A program made the position numbers and the translations under genes. Positions 33,908 to 41,960 of a DNA stretch of 64,000 nucleotides are shown here, piece by piece; position 1 is the first letter of the stretch; every line of letters starts with the position of its first letter. The stretch covers positions 248,001 to 312,000 of the forward strand of contig NZ_LN651335.1 in the NCBI RefSeq assembly GCF_000826145.2. Direction: 5' to 3'. The notes beneath the pieces are model-generated. The model made no database searches. It was not told where the DNA came from and was given only the letters and a program-made list of their open reading frames with translations. Source of the stretch: Sporosarcina koreensis (GTDB lineage: Bacteria; Bacillota; Bacilli; Bacillales_A; Planococcaceae).

Positions 33908-34966
33908 TTGATGAAAGAAGAGAACATGCGTGAAGTCGTCGGGAAACTGAGCGATCCTTTTTTACATAAACCGTTGGCGGAAACAGGCGGCATCATCAGT
34001 GTGTCGCTGAAGTCCGAGAAAAAACATGTGAGTGTAAAATTGGCCATTGCAAAGATCAACACCGCCGAACAGATGGCATTGCAGTCGAAAGTCGTGGAAG
34101 TGTTGAAAGCAGCGGGTGCCGATTCCGTCGGCATCCGGTTTGAGGAACTCCCGCAGGAAGCGATCGAGAAGTTCCGCGGTACCGCCACCGCGGCGGAAGC
34201 GCAGGATCTGCTGTCACCGCTGAATGATGTGACGTTCATCTCCATCGCATCCGGGAAAGGCGGCGTCGGCAAGTCGACGGTATCCGTCAACCTGGCAGTC
34301 GCGCTTGCGCGTCAAGGCAAGAAGGTCGGCCTGATCGACGCCGACATCTACGGATTCAGTGTACCGGATATGATGGGCGTCACGGAATCCCCAGTCATCC
34401 GCGGAGACCGGATCATCCCGGTGGACCGGAAAGGCGTCAAGATGATCTCGATGGGCTTCTTTGTGGAAGACAATGCCCCTGTCGTCTGGCGGGGACCGAT
34501 GCTCGGGAAAGTGCTTGATCAGTTTTTCCGTGACGTCGAGTGGGGGGATCTCGATTACATGATCCTCGACCTGCCGCCTGGCACAGGGGATGTCGCCCTC
34601 GATATCCACCAGATGATTCCGGCATCCAAGGAAATCGTCGTGACCACCCCTCATCCGACGGCTGCATTCGTTGCCGCACGGGCCGGAGCGATGGCCTTGC
34701 AGACAGATCATGCCCTGCTCGGTGTCATCGAAAATATGGCCTGGTTCGAATCGAAAACGACCGGTGAAAAGGAATATGTATTCGGTTCGGGCGGAGGGAA
34801 GCGCCTGGCGGAAGAACTCCGTACGGAATTGCTCGGCCAGATTCCGCTCGGTCAGCCGGATTGGGACGAAGAGGACTTCGCCCCTTCCGTCTATGCGGAG
34901 GACCACCCGATCGGAAAGACATACTTGGATATCGCTGCTAAAGTGATCGGTGAAACGAAGAAATGA
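33908..34966 (+). CDS. salA: Mrp/SalA-family P-loop ATPase
   Basis: The protein (352 residues from TTG) belongs to the Mrp/ApbC family. In B. subtilis SalA is a regulator of protease expression; other members are iron-sulfur carriers. A DUF59-like N-terminal part is followed by the deviant Walker A GKGGVGKST at 116-124 and the DADIYGFSVPDMMG and LDLPPGTGD motifs. The CxxC of the iron-sulfur-type Mrp proteins is not seen. AAGGAG favours the TTG at 33908 (9 bp spacing); the next codon, ATG at 33911, is an alternative. Confidence 0.88.
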   Translation: MMKEENMREVVGKLSDPFLHKPLAETGGIISVSLKSEKKHVSVKLAIAKINTAEQMALQSKVVEVLKAAGADSVGIRFEELPQEAIEKFRGTATAAEAQDLLSPLNDVTFISIASGKGGVGKSTVSVNLAVALARQGKKVGLIDADIYGFSVPDMMGVTESPVIRGDRIIPVDRKGVKMISMGFFVEDNAPVVWRGPMLGKVLDQFFRDVEWGDLDYMILDLPPGTGDVALDIHQMIPASKEIVVTTPHPTAAFVAARAGAMALQTDHALLGVIENMAWFESKTTGEKEYVFGSGGGKRLAEELRTELLGQIPLGQPDWDEEDFAPSVYAEDHPIGKTYLDIAAKVIGETKK

Positions 34967-34970
34967 CGGA

Positions 34971-35003
34971 AAAGCGGAGCGGGTTACTGACCCCCTCCGC
35001 TTT
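34971..35003. terminator. bidirectional terminator between salA and gerD
   Basis: AAAGCGGAG (34971-34979) pairs with CTCCGCTTT (34995-35003), with further GGG-CCC pairing inside. It lies between the convergent genes and overlaps the last codons of gerD. Confidence 0.75.
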
Positions 35004-35583
35004 CTTCTTTGTCCTGGCCTTCCTGTTTGTCTTTTCCTTTATCCTTTTCCGTCGGTTTCACTTCGCCGGCCTGCAGGATAAGTTCTTGCCACTTGGCCTG
35101 GAGCAGCGGACTCTGGATCGTTTCCTCGATCGCTTTCTGGAACTCTTTCTTCAAGGAACCGGAATGCAGGATGTTTTCAAGCTGCTTCTGCATATCCGGG
35201 GTGCCGAAGAACTCCTCCAGTTCTTTCTGGAAAGACGCATCGTCCATGAGTGCTTTCATGATCTCCTGTTGCTGGTCTTTCATACTTTCTGCGACGGTTT
35301 TCTGGAATTTCGGATCCTCGAACGTCTGTTTCCAGAACGTTTTTCCGTCGTCGGACAGCAGGGTGGTTTCGATGGCGGCGGTCACTTCGGGCTGCTCCAG
35401 TACGAGCTGTTTCCTGAATTCTTCTTCCGTCAGAAGCTGACGGATCGCTTTTTTCCCTTCTTCGGTCTGGATGGCGTCCGTCATCATCTTTTTCGTTTCA
35501 TCGTACGAGGGGGGATTGGCCTGCTGTGTGCAGGCGGCGGTCAACAGAAGGACGGGAAGCAGAGATACTGTGAATTTTTTCAT
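34984..35583 (-). CDS. gerD: spore germination lipoprotein GerD
   Basis: GerD is a lipoprotein of the spore inner membrane that clusters nutrient germinant receptors. The 199-residue protein has a type II signal peptide with the lipobox LTAAC (Cys18). The mature part is a charged, helical region that ends in a Lys/Glu/Gly-rich tail. The ATG at 35583 is chosen because the signal peptide begins there and GGAGGG lies 11 bp upstream; the open frame extends ten codons further through that site. The inverted orientation relative to salA and kbaA is the same as in B. subtilis. Confidence 0.9.
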   Translation of the reverse strand: MKKFTVSLLPVLLLTAACTQQANPPSYDETKKMMTDAIQTEEGKKAIRQLLTEEEFRKQLVLEQPEVTAAIETTLLSDDGKTFWKQTFEDPKFQKTVAESMKDQQQEIMKALMDDASFQKELEEFFGTPDMQKQLENILHSGSLKKEFQKAIEETIQSPLLQAKWQELILQAGEVKPTEKDKGKDKQEGQDKEESGGGQ

Positions 35584-35722
35584 GAGTGCAAGATCCCTCC
35601 GCAGGCTTTTCAATTATTGTTCACATCTTCCTGCCGATTATGCAAACGCTGTGTAATGAAATAGATTTTTCGGGAAATCGCTGGTACACTGGGTACAGTA
35701 AGGAAAACGGGGGAACGCTGTT

Positions 35723-36400
35723 GTGACTATACGAAATTGGATAAAATTCTTTTTACGCGCGCTGCTGCTCGGCGGCGGGATCACCGGTCTGGTCGGTTTG
35801 ATCGTACGCTGGGATTTCTTCTACTCATACTTATCATCGGGTGAGATTTTTCAATTCATCGGGGCACTGTTGTGGATGATCTTCCTGGGCTTCACGATGA
35901 GTGTCATTGCCCAGATGGGCTTTTTTGCCTATCTGTCAGTACATCAATTCGGAGTTAACCTGTTCCGGACATTGACATTGTGGAACTGGGTGCAGCTGCT
36001 GCTGATTGTTGTCGTTTTGTTCGACCTGGTCTTTTTCCGTTTCCGTCTGACTGCGGATGATACCGGGCGTACTGTGCTCTATATGGTGCTTCTGTTCGTA
36101 CTTGTCGGGACTGCAGCAGTGACGGCGTGGTTCAAGGCGAAATGGACGAAAAAACATATCCTCATATCGGCGCTGTTCTTCATGATCGTCATCACGACGC
36201 TCGAATGGCTGCCTGCACTGATGGTGCGTAAAGGCGAAGTCGATACATGGGTGACGATCATGCTGTTCCCGCTCGTGGCGGTGAATGCCTATCAGCTTCT
36301 CGCGCTTCCGAAGTACAATCGGAAGTCGGATGAAGATAAGGCGAAACTCGACGCCCGGAAAGCGGAGCGTCGGAAACAGAAAGCGGTAAAAGTGAAATGA
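35723..36400 (+). CDS. kbaA: KinB-signalling pathway protein KbaA
   Basis: KbaA is an integral membrane protein needed for activation of the sporulation kinase KinB in B. subtilis. The 225-residue product starts with GTG and shows about six hydrophobic spans. The conserved stretch LGFTMSVIAQMGFFAYL lies in the middle. It ends in a strongly basic tail (about 30 residues) and is somewhat longer than the 198-residue B. subtilis protein. It lies between the gerD and pdaB positions as expected. Confidence 0.88.
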   Translation: MTIRNWIKFFLRALLLGGGITGLVGLIVRWDFFYSYLSSGEIFQFIGALLWMIFLGFTMSVIAQMGFFAYLSVHQFGVNLFRTLTLWNWVQLLLIVVVLFDLVFFRFRLTADDTGRTVLYMVLLFVLVGTAAVTAWFKAKWTKKHILISALFFMIVITTLEWLPALMVRKGEVDTWVTIMLFPLVAVNAYQLLALPKYNRKSDEDKAKLDARKAERRKQKAVKVK

Positions 36401-36406
36401 CAAGAG

Positions 36407-36436
36407 GCGCACATCCACAGCGGATTGTGCGCTTTT
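36407..36436. terminator. terminator between kbaA and the pdaB-like gene
   Basis: GCGCACA (36407-36413) pairs with TGTGCGC (36426-36432) around a 12-base loop, followed by TTTTATT on the plus strand. It serves kbaA and perhaps the convergent gene. Confidence 0.8.
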
Positions 36437-36438
36437 AT

Positions 36439-37098
36439 TCATTCCGGTATTTTTTTGGTCTTGATGTCCACCGTAAACAGGACGTCTTCGACGGATTGGA
36501 ACTGACGGCTTGCGAGCAGCTCATTCACTTCATCAAGGGACACCAGCTGACGACGGTCGAGTGACACGGCGATGATATCTCCTTCCTTCACTTTAGGAAG
36601 GACGCCGCCTCTCCAGCGGGTGGAGGATCCTAACGCGTTGATCTCTTTTTCCCACAGCACATCTCTCAGGACTTTCGGAAAGTACTCATCCTGTGTTCGG
36701 AACCAGAGCGGTTTCTTCTCGAAAATCCCGGTGAAGTGTTCCAGCTGGCGGTTGAACAGGGCAGGGTCTTCCTCATATGAGGCGCCGGGCTCACCGAGAA
36801 GGGAGATCGGTATGTTTTTTTCCTTGATAAGCTGTGCGGAATCGGGGAATCGTTCTGCCCAGGCCGGATCGATCATCAGCAGCGGATAGGGTGCCGAGAG
36901 CCCGGCGATCCATTCCTCGACCGGCTCGTCGCCGAACGACAGATCAATCGTCAGTGAGGTGCCTTTTGTTCCTTTGACAATGACATCCGGTCCGCTCGCG
37001 GCGCGGAATACATCAATCATTTTCGGTGCAGTGTTTGCAGCAGGCAGGAGGATGACAAGAAGTATGCAGACCAGTATGGCGATACCTATTCTTTTCAG
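36439..37098 (-). CDS. PdaB-like polysaccharide deacetylase homologue, degenerate, CTG start
   Basis: The product resembles the sporulation protein PdaB: LTIDLSFGD matches its LTFDISWGD and PAWAERFPD matches SASWAERHPD. Position and orientation next to kbaA are those of pdaB. The first ATG (37020) would give 193 residues without a signal peptide. Upstream in frame, a CTG at 37098 adds KRIGIAILVCILLVILLPAA, a signal peptide, and AAAGGAG lies 9 bp before that CTG; no ATG, GTG or TTG exists in this extension. The metal-binding histidines of the NodB motif (GHEIGSMG in PdaB) are replaced by NIPISLLG, so deacetylase activity is unlikely. Confidence 0.75.
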   Translation of the reverse strand: MKRIGIAILVCILLVILLPAANTAPKMIDVFRAASGPDVIVKGTKGTSLTIDLSFGDEPVEEWIAGLSAPYPLLMIDPAWAERFPDSAQLIKEKNIPISLLGEPGASYEEDPALFNRQLEHFTGIFEKKPLWFRTQDEYFPKVLRDVLWEKEINALGSSTRWRGGVLPKVKEGDIIAVSLDRRQLVSLDEVNELLASRQFQSVEDVLFTVDIKTKKIPE

Positions 37099-37145
37099 CG
37101 CGGCGGGCTCCTTTCAACTCGGTTACTGTACTGTATGAGAAAGGC

Positions 37146-37175
37146 TTGACCAGTATGCGCGGCCCATGCTATTAT
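37146..37175 (+). promoter_or_regulatory. possible upstream promoter of the tRNA cluster
   Basis: TTGACC (37146-37151), an 18-bp spacer and TATTAT (37170-37175) with an upstream TGC form a fair promoter. Confidence 0.5.
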
Positions 37176-37218
37176 GTAAAAGTCCTGAAGAGGAAAAGAC
37201 AGTGTGTACAGAAAAGGC

Positions 37219-37246
37219 TTGCTTTCCTGTCCGACTGTGTTATAAT
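37219..37246 (+). promoter_or_regulatory. promoter of the tRNA cluster
   Basis: TTGCTT (37219-37224), a 16-bp spacer and consensus TATAAT (37241-37246) with an extended TGT lie 32 bp before the first tRNA gene. Confidence 0.7.
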
Positions 37247-37278
37247 TTTTCTTGTCTTTGAAATAACATTCATATGAT

Positions 37279-37353
37279 TCCGCAGTAGCTCAGTGGTAGA
37301 GCAATCGGCTGTTAACCGATCGGTCGTAGGTTCGAGTCCTACCTGCGGAGCCA
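37279..37353 (+). tRNA. tRNA-Asn (anticodon GTT)
   Basis: The 75-base gene folds into a cloverleaf. The acceptor arms TCCGCAG and CTGCGGA pair, the anticodon loop is CTGTTAA, the T-loop is TTCGAGT, and CCA is encoded. Confidence 0.97.
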
Positions 37354-37366
37354 TTTCCATGCGCAT

Positions 37367-37442
37367 GCTTCCATAGCTCAGCAGGTAGAGTGCTTCCATG
37401 GTAAGGAAGAGGTCACCGGTTCGAATCCGGTTGGAAGCTCCA
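37367..37442 (+). tRNA. tRNA-Thr (anticodon GGT)
   Basis: The acceptor arms GCTTCCA and TGGAAGC pair. The anticodon stem CTTCC/GGAAG encloses ATGGTAA, giving anticodon GGT. TTCGAAT is the T-loop and CCA is encoded. Confidence 0.96.
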
Positions 37443-37473
37443 GAATGCAATCAGACTGTATACATACCAGAAC

Positions 37474-37548
37474 GGCCCCTTGGTCAAGCGGTTAAGACAC
37501 CGCCCTTTCACGGCGGTAACACGGGTTCGAATCCCGTAGGGGTCACCA
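37474..37548 (+). tRNA. tRNA-Glu (anticodon TTC)
   Basis: The acceptor arms GGCCCCT and AGGGGTC pair with one G-T. The anticodon stem CCGCC/GGCGG encloses CTTTCAC. The T-loop and encoded CCA are present. Confidence 0.97.
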
Positions 37549-37616
37549 TGTTTGTTCCTTTACATACCGATAAGCGATGTTGCCATGCACGCTTATCAGC
37601 TCAGGACGACTCAGAT

Positions 37617-37701
37617 GGTGGGGTAGCGAAGTGGCTAAACGCGGCGGACTGTAAATCCGCTCCCTCCGGGTTCGGCGGTTCGAATCCGTCCCCCACCACC
37701 A
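37617..37701 (+). tRNA. tRNA-Tyr (anticodon GTA)
   Basis: At 85 bases this is a class II tRNA with a long variable arm. The anticodon stem GCGGA/TCCGC encloses CTGTAAA. The acceptor arms GGTGGGG and CCCCACC pair and CCA is encoded. Confidence 0.97.
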
Positions 37702-37786
37702 TTTTACTTGAATAAAAACTGCAGAAAAGGGTATTCTCTAAATGTGCCGGACAAAGGTGCAGGGAACAGCCGCTTTTTTTGATTAC

Positions 37787-37861
37787 TGGGGTATAGCCAA
37801 GCGGTAAGGCAACGGACTTTGACTCCGTCACTCGTTGGTTCGAATCCAGCTACCCCAGCCA
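37787..37861 (+). tRNA. tRNA-Gln (anticodon TTG)
   Basis: The acceptor arms TGGGGTA and TACCCCA pair. The anticodon stem ACGGA/TCCGT encloses CTTTGAC. CCA is encoded. The 85-bp spacer from tRNA-Tyr is longer than the others and ends with a T-run at 37773-37780, so separate processing or an internal terminator is possible. Confidence 0.96.
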
Positions 37862-37979
37862 CTTTTACTTGCATGGCACACCTGATGAGATGTAAAAATA
37901 CATGCTTCTGAAGAGACTTTCAGCTGCTCAGCAATGGAATGTATAGCTGAGATGCCGATATCTATACTGTATAGTAACT

Positions 37980-38012
37980 ATCCTTCTCCATACAGGGAGA
38001 AAGGATTTTTTG
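37980..38012 (+). terminator. terminator after the tRNA cluster
   Basis: ATCCTTCTCC (37980-37989) pairs with GGAGAAAGGAT (about 37996-38006) with one bulged A, followed by TTTTTTG. Confidence 0.75.
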
Positions 38013-38074
38013 TCTTTCCGGATTAATGGATTACTCATAAAAACACCAGGTATTCTGGATGAAAGAGGCGCTGT

Positions 38075-40171
38075 ATGACCAGACACCATGATATGATCCG
38101 AAACATCAGCGAGTCTCTGCAGCACGGTTCAACCGAACAGCTGCTGAATGACATCGTCTATTCCCTCGACAATTCAGCGATAGTCGCTGTCACGGACCGG
38201 ACGGGGACGATTCTGTATGCGAATGACTTTTTCTCAAGACTTTCGAAGTATCCAGTGGACGAGCTGCTCGGTGCCAACCAGTCGATTGTCAATTCCGGTT
38301 ATCATCCGCCCGACTTCTTCAAGGACATGTGGCGGACAATCGGCAGCGGCCGGATCTGGCGCGGTGAGATCTGCAACCGGGCCAAGGGTGGTGCGCTGTA
38401 TTGGGTGGATACAACGATCGTCCCGTTCTTGAATGAGCGGGGCATCCCTGTTCAATACATCTCCATCCGGCACAATATAACCGATAAGAAAAACAATGAG
38501 GCGGCACTGCAGAAACAATTGGAACTGTACAAGCTGATCACACAGGATGCCGGAGACTTTGTCGCTGTGCTCGACCGGCATGGATGCACCCAGTATTGTT
38601 CCCCGTCACTTGAGAAGCTGCTTGGTTCAAACACTCCCGAATTGCTAGATCATATGCCGACGGAAGAAGCACGGTTCCTGAAGGCTGCGGCAGCTCATTC
38701 ATCTGCTGAAGCAGGATACCGGCAGGATGCGGAATTCCGGCTCCGTTCCGCCGGCCAGGAAATTCTTCAGATGAGCGGAAAACTGGCCCGCGTCCAGACG
38801 GAAGGGCAGTTCAAGGACTGCAGCGTGCTGTCGTTCCATGACGTGACCGCGGAGCGTGAACAGGAGCTCCTGATCCATGATCTGGCATCGACCGACCAGC
38901 TCACTGGTCTGCTGAACAGGCGGGCCTTCCTGAAAGAGCTGTTCAGGGAGCTGGAACAGGCGAAGCACTCAGGCCGGAGTTTAGGTCTTGTCTATGTGAA
39001 TATCGATAAACTGCGGTATGCCAATGAAACGTTCGGTCATGATACGGGCGATGACATACTGAAGATAATGGCGGAACGGCTTACGGGACATTTGCAGGGT
39101 TCGATCTGCGGCAGGACAGCGGGCGATGAATTCGCGTTTGTCCTGAACAGCCGAGAGTCGGAAGAAGGGCTGTACGCACAGGCAGAGGCCATTCATCAGC
39201 TGCTGGAAGAGCCGGTGGAAGTAGCCGGGAATTTGTACAATCCATCCGTCAGCTGCGGGCTGTCCATGTTTCCTGAACATGCTGTGGAAGTACCCGGTCT
39301 GATGACGACGACCGAGCAGGCCATGCAGTCCGTTAAAATCCAGGGCGGCTCCGGATTTGCAATCTTCACGGCGGATATGTACACCCAGTCCCTGGACCGG
39401 ATCATTCTCGAGAACGAATTGAGGAAAAGTGTGAAAGAAAAGCACTTCGTCTTGGAGTACCAGCCGAAGGTCGACTTGACGACCGGATATATTGTCGGAT
39501 TCGAAGCGCTGGTCAGGTGGGAGCACCCGGATCTCGGGAGAATTCCGCCCGGCAAATTTATCGGAATTGCCGAAGAGACGAAAGTGATCATCCCCCTCGG
39601 TGAATGGATTCTCGAAGAAGTGTTCATGAAAGCTAAGACATTGCAGGGTCAAACCGTCCGGCCTGTCACGCTGGCAGTCAACCTTTCGGCCGTTCATCTG
39701 GAAAGTCCGGGGCTCATCGCTTTCGTGGAGAAGCTGGCGAAGCGGACCGGGATCGACCCGCATCTGATCGAAATGGAAGTGACGGAAAGTGCGTTCGCGG
39801 ATCGGCTGGAGATGGGATCTTCGCTGCGGCAGCTAAGGAGCCTGGGATTTGCCGTATCCATCGATGATTTCGGGACGGGATACAGCTCTTTCAGTTATAT
39901 TCGTGAATTCCCTGCAGAAACCCTGAAAATTGATATGTCGTTCGTGCGGGACATCGAGACAAGTGAGAACAGCCGTGCCATCATCCAGGCGATCGTCACC
40001 ATGGCGGATACGGCGGGACTGAACGTCATCGCTGAAGGCGTCGAAACGGCAGAACAGGCAGCCATCCTGAAGCGGCTCGGCTGCCGGGAAGGGCAGGGCT
40101 ATTATTACAGCCGGCCGCTGCCGGAGACGGAAGCATTCGGGCTCGTACGGAAACCGGACACCGCTAAGTGA
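38075..40171 (+). CDS. PAS-GGDEF-EAL cyclic di-GMP signalling protein
   Basis: The 698-residue protein has no transmembrane span. A PAS domain (about 30-140) and a second PAS-like domain (about 155-260) come first, then a GGDEF domain (about 270-430) with the motif AGDEF at 349-353, then an EAL domain (about 440-690). The EAL catalytic set is complete: EALVRW at 477-482, the VTES glutamate, SIDDFGTGYSS, and the late lysine and glutamate (LKIDMSFV, IAEGVET). No RxxD inhibitory site precedes AGDEF. Phosphodiesterase activity is likely; cyclase activity is uncertain. Confidence 0.92.
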   Translation: MTRHHDMIRNISESLQHGSTEQLLNDIVYSLDNSAIVAVTDRTGTILYANDFFSRLSKYPVDELLGANQSIVNSGYHPPDFFKDMWRTIGSGRIWRGEICNRAKGGALYWVDTTIVPFLNERGIPVQYISIRHNITDKKNNEAALQKQLELYKLITQDAGDFVAVLDRHGCTQYCSPSLEKLLGSNTPELLDHMPTEEARFLKAAAAHSSAEAGYRQDAEFRLRSAGQEILQMSGKLARVQTEGQFKDCSVLSFHDVTAEREQELLIHDLASTDQLTGLLNRRAFLKELFRELEQAKHSGRSLGLVYVNIDKLRYANETFGHDTGDDILKIMAERLTGHLQGSICGRTAGDEFAFVLNSRESEEGLYAQAEAIHQLLEEPVEVAGNLYNPSVSCGLSMFPEHAVEVPGLMTTTEQAMQSVKIQGGSGFAIFTADMYTQSLDRIILENELRKSVKEKHFVLEYQPKVDLTTGYIVGFEALVRWEHPDLGRIPPGKFIGIAEETKVIIPLGEWILEEVFMKAKTLQGQTVRPVTLAVNLSAVHLESPGLIAFVEKLAKRTGIDPHLIEMEVTESAFADRLEMGSSLRQLRSLGFAVSIDDFGTGYSSFSYIREFPAETLKIDMSFVRDIETSENSRAIIQAIVTMADTAGLNVIAEGVETAEQAAILKRLGCREGQGYYYSRPLPETEAFGLVRKPDTAK

Positions 40172-40195
40172 ATAAATATGCTTGAAAATGCGCGG

Positions 40196-40224
40196 TTGAG
40201 CCATTTGTCTGAAGAGGCTACAAT
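40196..40224 (+). promoter_or_regulatory. probable sigma-A promoter of rocF
   Basis: TTGAGC (40196-40201), a 17-bp spacer and TACAAT (40219-40224) lie 39 bp before the arginase start codon. Confidence 0.65.
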
Positions 40225-40263
40225 GAAAGCGACAGACAAAGAATATTCCGGGGGGAACGAATT

Positions 40264-41172
40264 ATGGAACAGCAACTGAACATTTCACTGCTCGGCATGC
40301 CGCTTGATTACGGTCAGAGCCGAAGAGGCGTGGATATGGGGCCGAGTGCCATCCGCTATGCAGGTGCCCAACAGCGATTGGAAGCGATCGGGCATGATGT
40401 GACAGACACAGGAGACGTCAATGTCCCAGTCGGCGAACGCGTCGGACAGGAGACGAGCGGTCTGAAGAATCTGGAGGAAGTCACGGCTGCCTGTACTGAA
40501 CTGGCGGAACGGGTGGCGGCGATCGTGTCGTCAAAGCGGTTCCCGCTCGTGTTCGGAGGCGACCACAGCATGGCGATCGGTACGCTTGCCGGTCTGGCCG
40601 ATCACTATAGCAATCTAGGTGTCATCTGGTATGACGCCCATGCGGACATCAACACAAGTGAGACATCGCCATCCGGCAACATCCACGGCATGCCGCTCGC
40701 GGCAAGTCTCGGGATCGGTCACGAGCGTCTCGTCAACCTGTACAAAGACGGTCAGAAGATAAAGCCTGAAAACGTCGTCATCATTGGTGCACGGTCGGTG
40801 GATCCGGGGGAACGGGCGCTCATCAAAGAACTGGGCATCAAAGTCTTCACGATGCATGAAATCGATCGGGATGGGATGACAGCGATCATGAACGAAGCGA
40901 TCGACTACTTGAAATCCCGCAGCGTTGACGGACTGCATCTGTCATTGGATCTCGACGGCCTGGACCCACTGTACACACCGGGTGTCGGAACGCCGGTGCC
41001 GGGCGGTATCAGCTACCGTGAAAGTCATCTGGCGATGGAGATGCTTCAGGACTCGGGCCTGCTGACGTCAGCGGAATTCGTGGAAGTGAACCCGATCCTG
41101 GATGACAAAAATGCGACAGCGGACGTGGCCGTCGGACTCATCGGCTCACTGTTCGGTGAAAAGCTTCTATAA
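40264..41172 (+). CDS. rocF: arginase
   Basis: Arginase hydrolyses arginine to ornithine and urea at a two-manganese centre. The 302-residue protein has the metal-binding motifs GGDHS at 98-102, YDAHAD at 123-128 and SLDLDGLDP. The substrate-loop signature SRRGVDMGPSAIRYAG is at the N terminus. GGGGGG precedes the ATG. It has its own promoter and terminator, and sits upstream of sigW, a gene order I recall from some other Bacillales. Confidence 0.96.
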   Translation: MEQQLNISLLGMPLDYGQSRRGVDMGPSAIRYAGAQQRLEAIGHDVTDTGDVNVPVGERVGQETSGLKNLEEVTAACTELAERVAAIVSSKRFPLVFGGDHSMAIGTLAGLADHYSNLGVIWYDAHADINTSETSPSGNIHGMPLAASLGIGHERLVNLYKDGQKIKPENVVIIGARSVDPGERALIKELGIKVFTMHEIDRDGMTAIMNEAIDYLKSRSVDGLHLSLDLDGLDPLYTPGVGTPVPGGISYRESHLAMEMLQDSGLLTSAEFVEVNPILDDKNATADVAVGLIGSLFGEKLL

Positions 41173-41200
41173 GCAGGCTAGACGGATCCTTATAAATACA

Positions 41201-41247
41201 GGCTGCCCGGCGTCACAAAAATGTGACGTCAGCGGGCAGCCTTTTTT
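41201..41247 (+). terminator. terminator of rocF
   Basis: GGCTGCCCG (41201-41209) pairs with CGGGCAGCC (41233-41241), with GTCAC/GTGAC stacked inside, followed by TTTTTT. Confidence 0.93.
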
Positions 41248-41317
41248 CTATTTCAACGAGCTTTAGAAATAACAGAGAAATCCAGCAGGAAATTTGGTAA
41301 ACTAAATTCAACATGAA

Positions 41318-41346
41318 TGAAACCTGTTGACCCCTTCGCCCGTATA
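41318..41346 (+). promoter_or_regulatory. autoregulatory sigma-W promoter of sigW
   Basis: TGAAAC (41318-41323) and CGTATA (41341-41346) with a 17-bp spacer match the sigma-W consensus (TGAAAC and CGTA) 39 bp before the sigW start. In B. subtilis sigW is transcribed from such a promoter by sigma-W itself. Confidence 0.85.
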
Positions 41347-41385
41347 GGAAGGGACAGCCGCAGAAGAAGCGGAGGATGAGAGTCG

Positions 41386-41949
41386 TTGGATGAATTGATC
41401 AATAAACGGATAAATGAAGTGCTGAAAGGAAACCAGGATGCCTTTGAAGAAATAGTACTGCTGTTCCAGCACCGTCTGTACCACGTCTGCTACCGGATGC
41501 TCGGCAGCCGGGAAGAGGCACAGGACATCGCGCAGGAAGCGTTCGTCCGCGCGTACTCCAATTTGCATACGTTCGACCAAAAACGGAAATTCTCCACATG
41601 GATTTTCCGGATTGCGACCAATCTCTGCATTGACCGCATCCGGAAGAAGAAACCGGATTATTCACTGGATGCGCAGGTCCCGGGAACGGAAGGGCTGGAT
41701 ATGTACTCCCAGATTGCGGCATCCGAGGAGCTTCCCGATGAGGAAGTGGAACGGATGGAAACCCAGGAGCGGGTCCAGTATGAAATCGGCCGGCTGCCGG
41801 AAAAATACCGGTCCGTCATCACGCTCCGCTATATGGAGGAACTGCCGCTTCAGGAGATTGCGGACATACTGGATATCCCGCTCGGCACCGTAAAAACACG
41901 CGTGCACCGAGGACGGGAAGCTTTACGAAAACAGATGGGTACAATGTAG
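41386..41949 (+). CDS. sigW: ECF sigma factor SigW
   Basis: SigW directs the envelope-stress regulon. The 187-residue protein equals B. subtilis SigW in length. Region 2 includes EEAQDIAQEAFVRAY and FSTWIFRIATNLCIDRIRKK; region 4 includes LPEKYRSVITLRYMEE and IPLGTVKTRVHRGREALRK. The start is TTG with GGAGG about 10 bp upstream. rsiW follows after 11 bp. Confidence 0.96.
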   Translation: MDELINKRINEVLKGNQDAFEEIVLLFQHRLYHVCYRMLGSREEAQDIAQEAFVRAYSNLHTFDQKRKFSTWIFRIATNLCIDRIRKKKPDYSLDAQVPGTEGLDMYSQIAASEELPDEEVERMETQERVQYEIGRLPEKYRSVITLRYMEELPLQEIADILDIPLGTVKTRVHRGREALRKQMGTM

Positions 41950-41960
41950 GAGGGGTAAGG

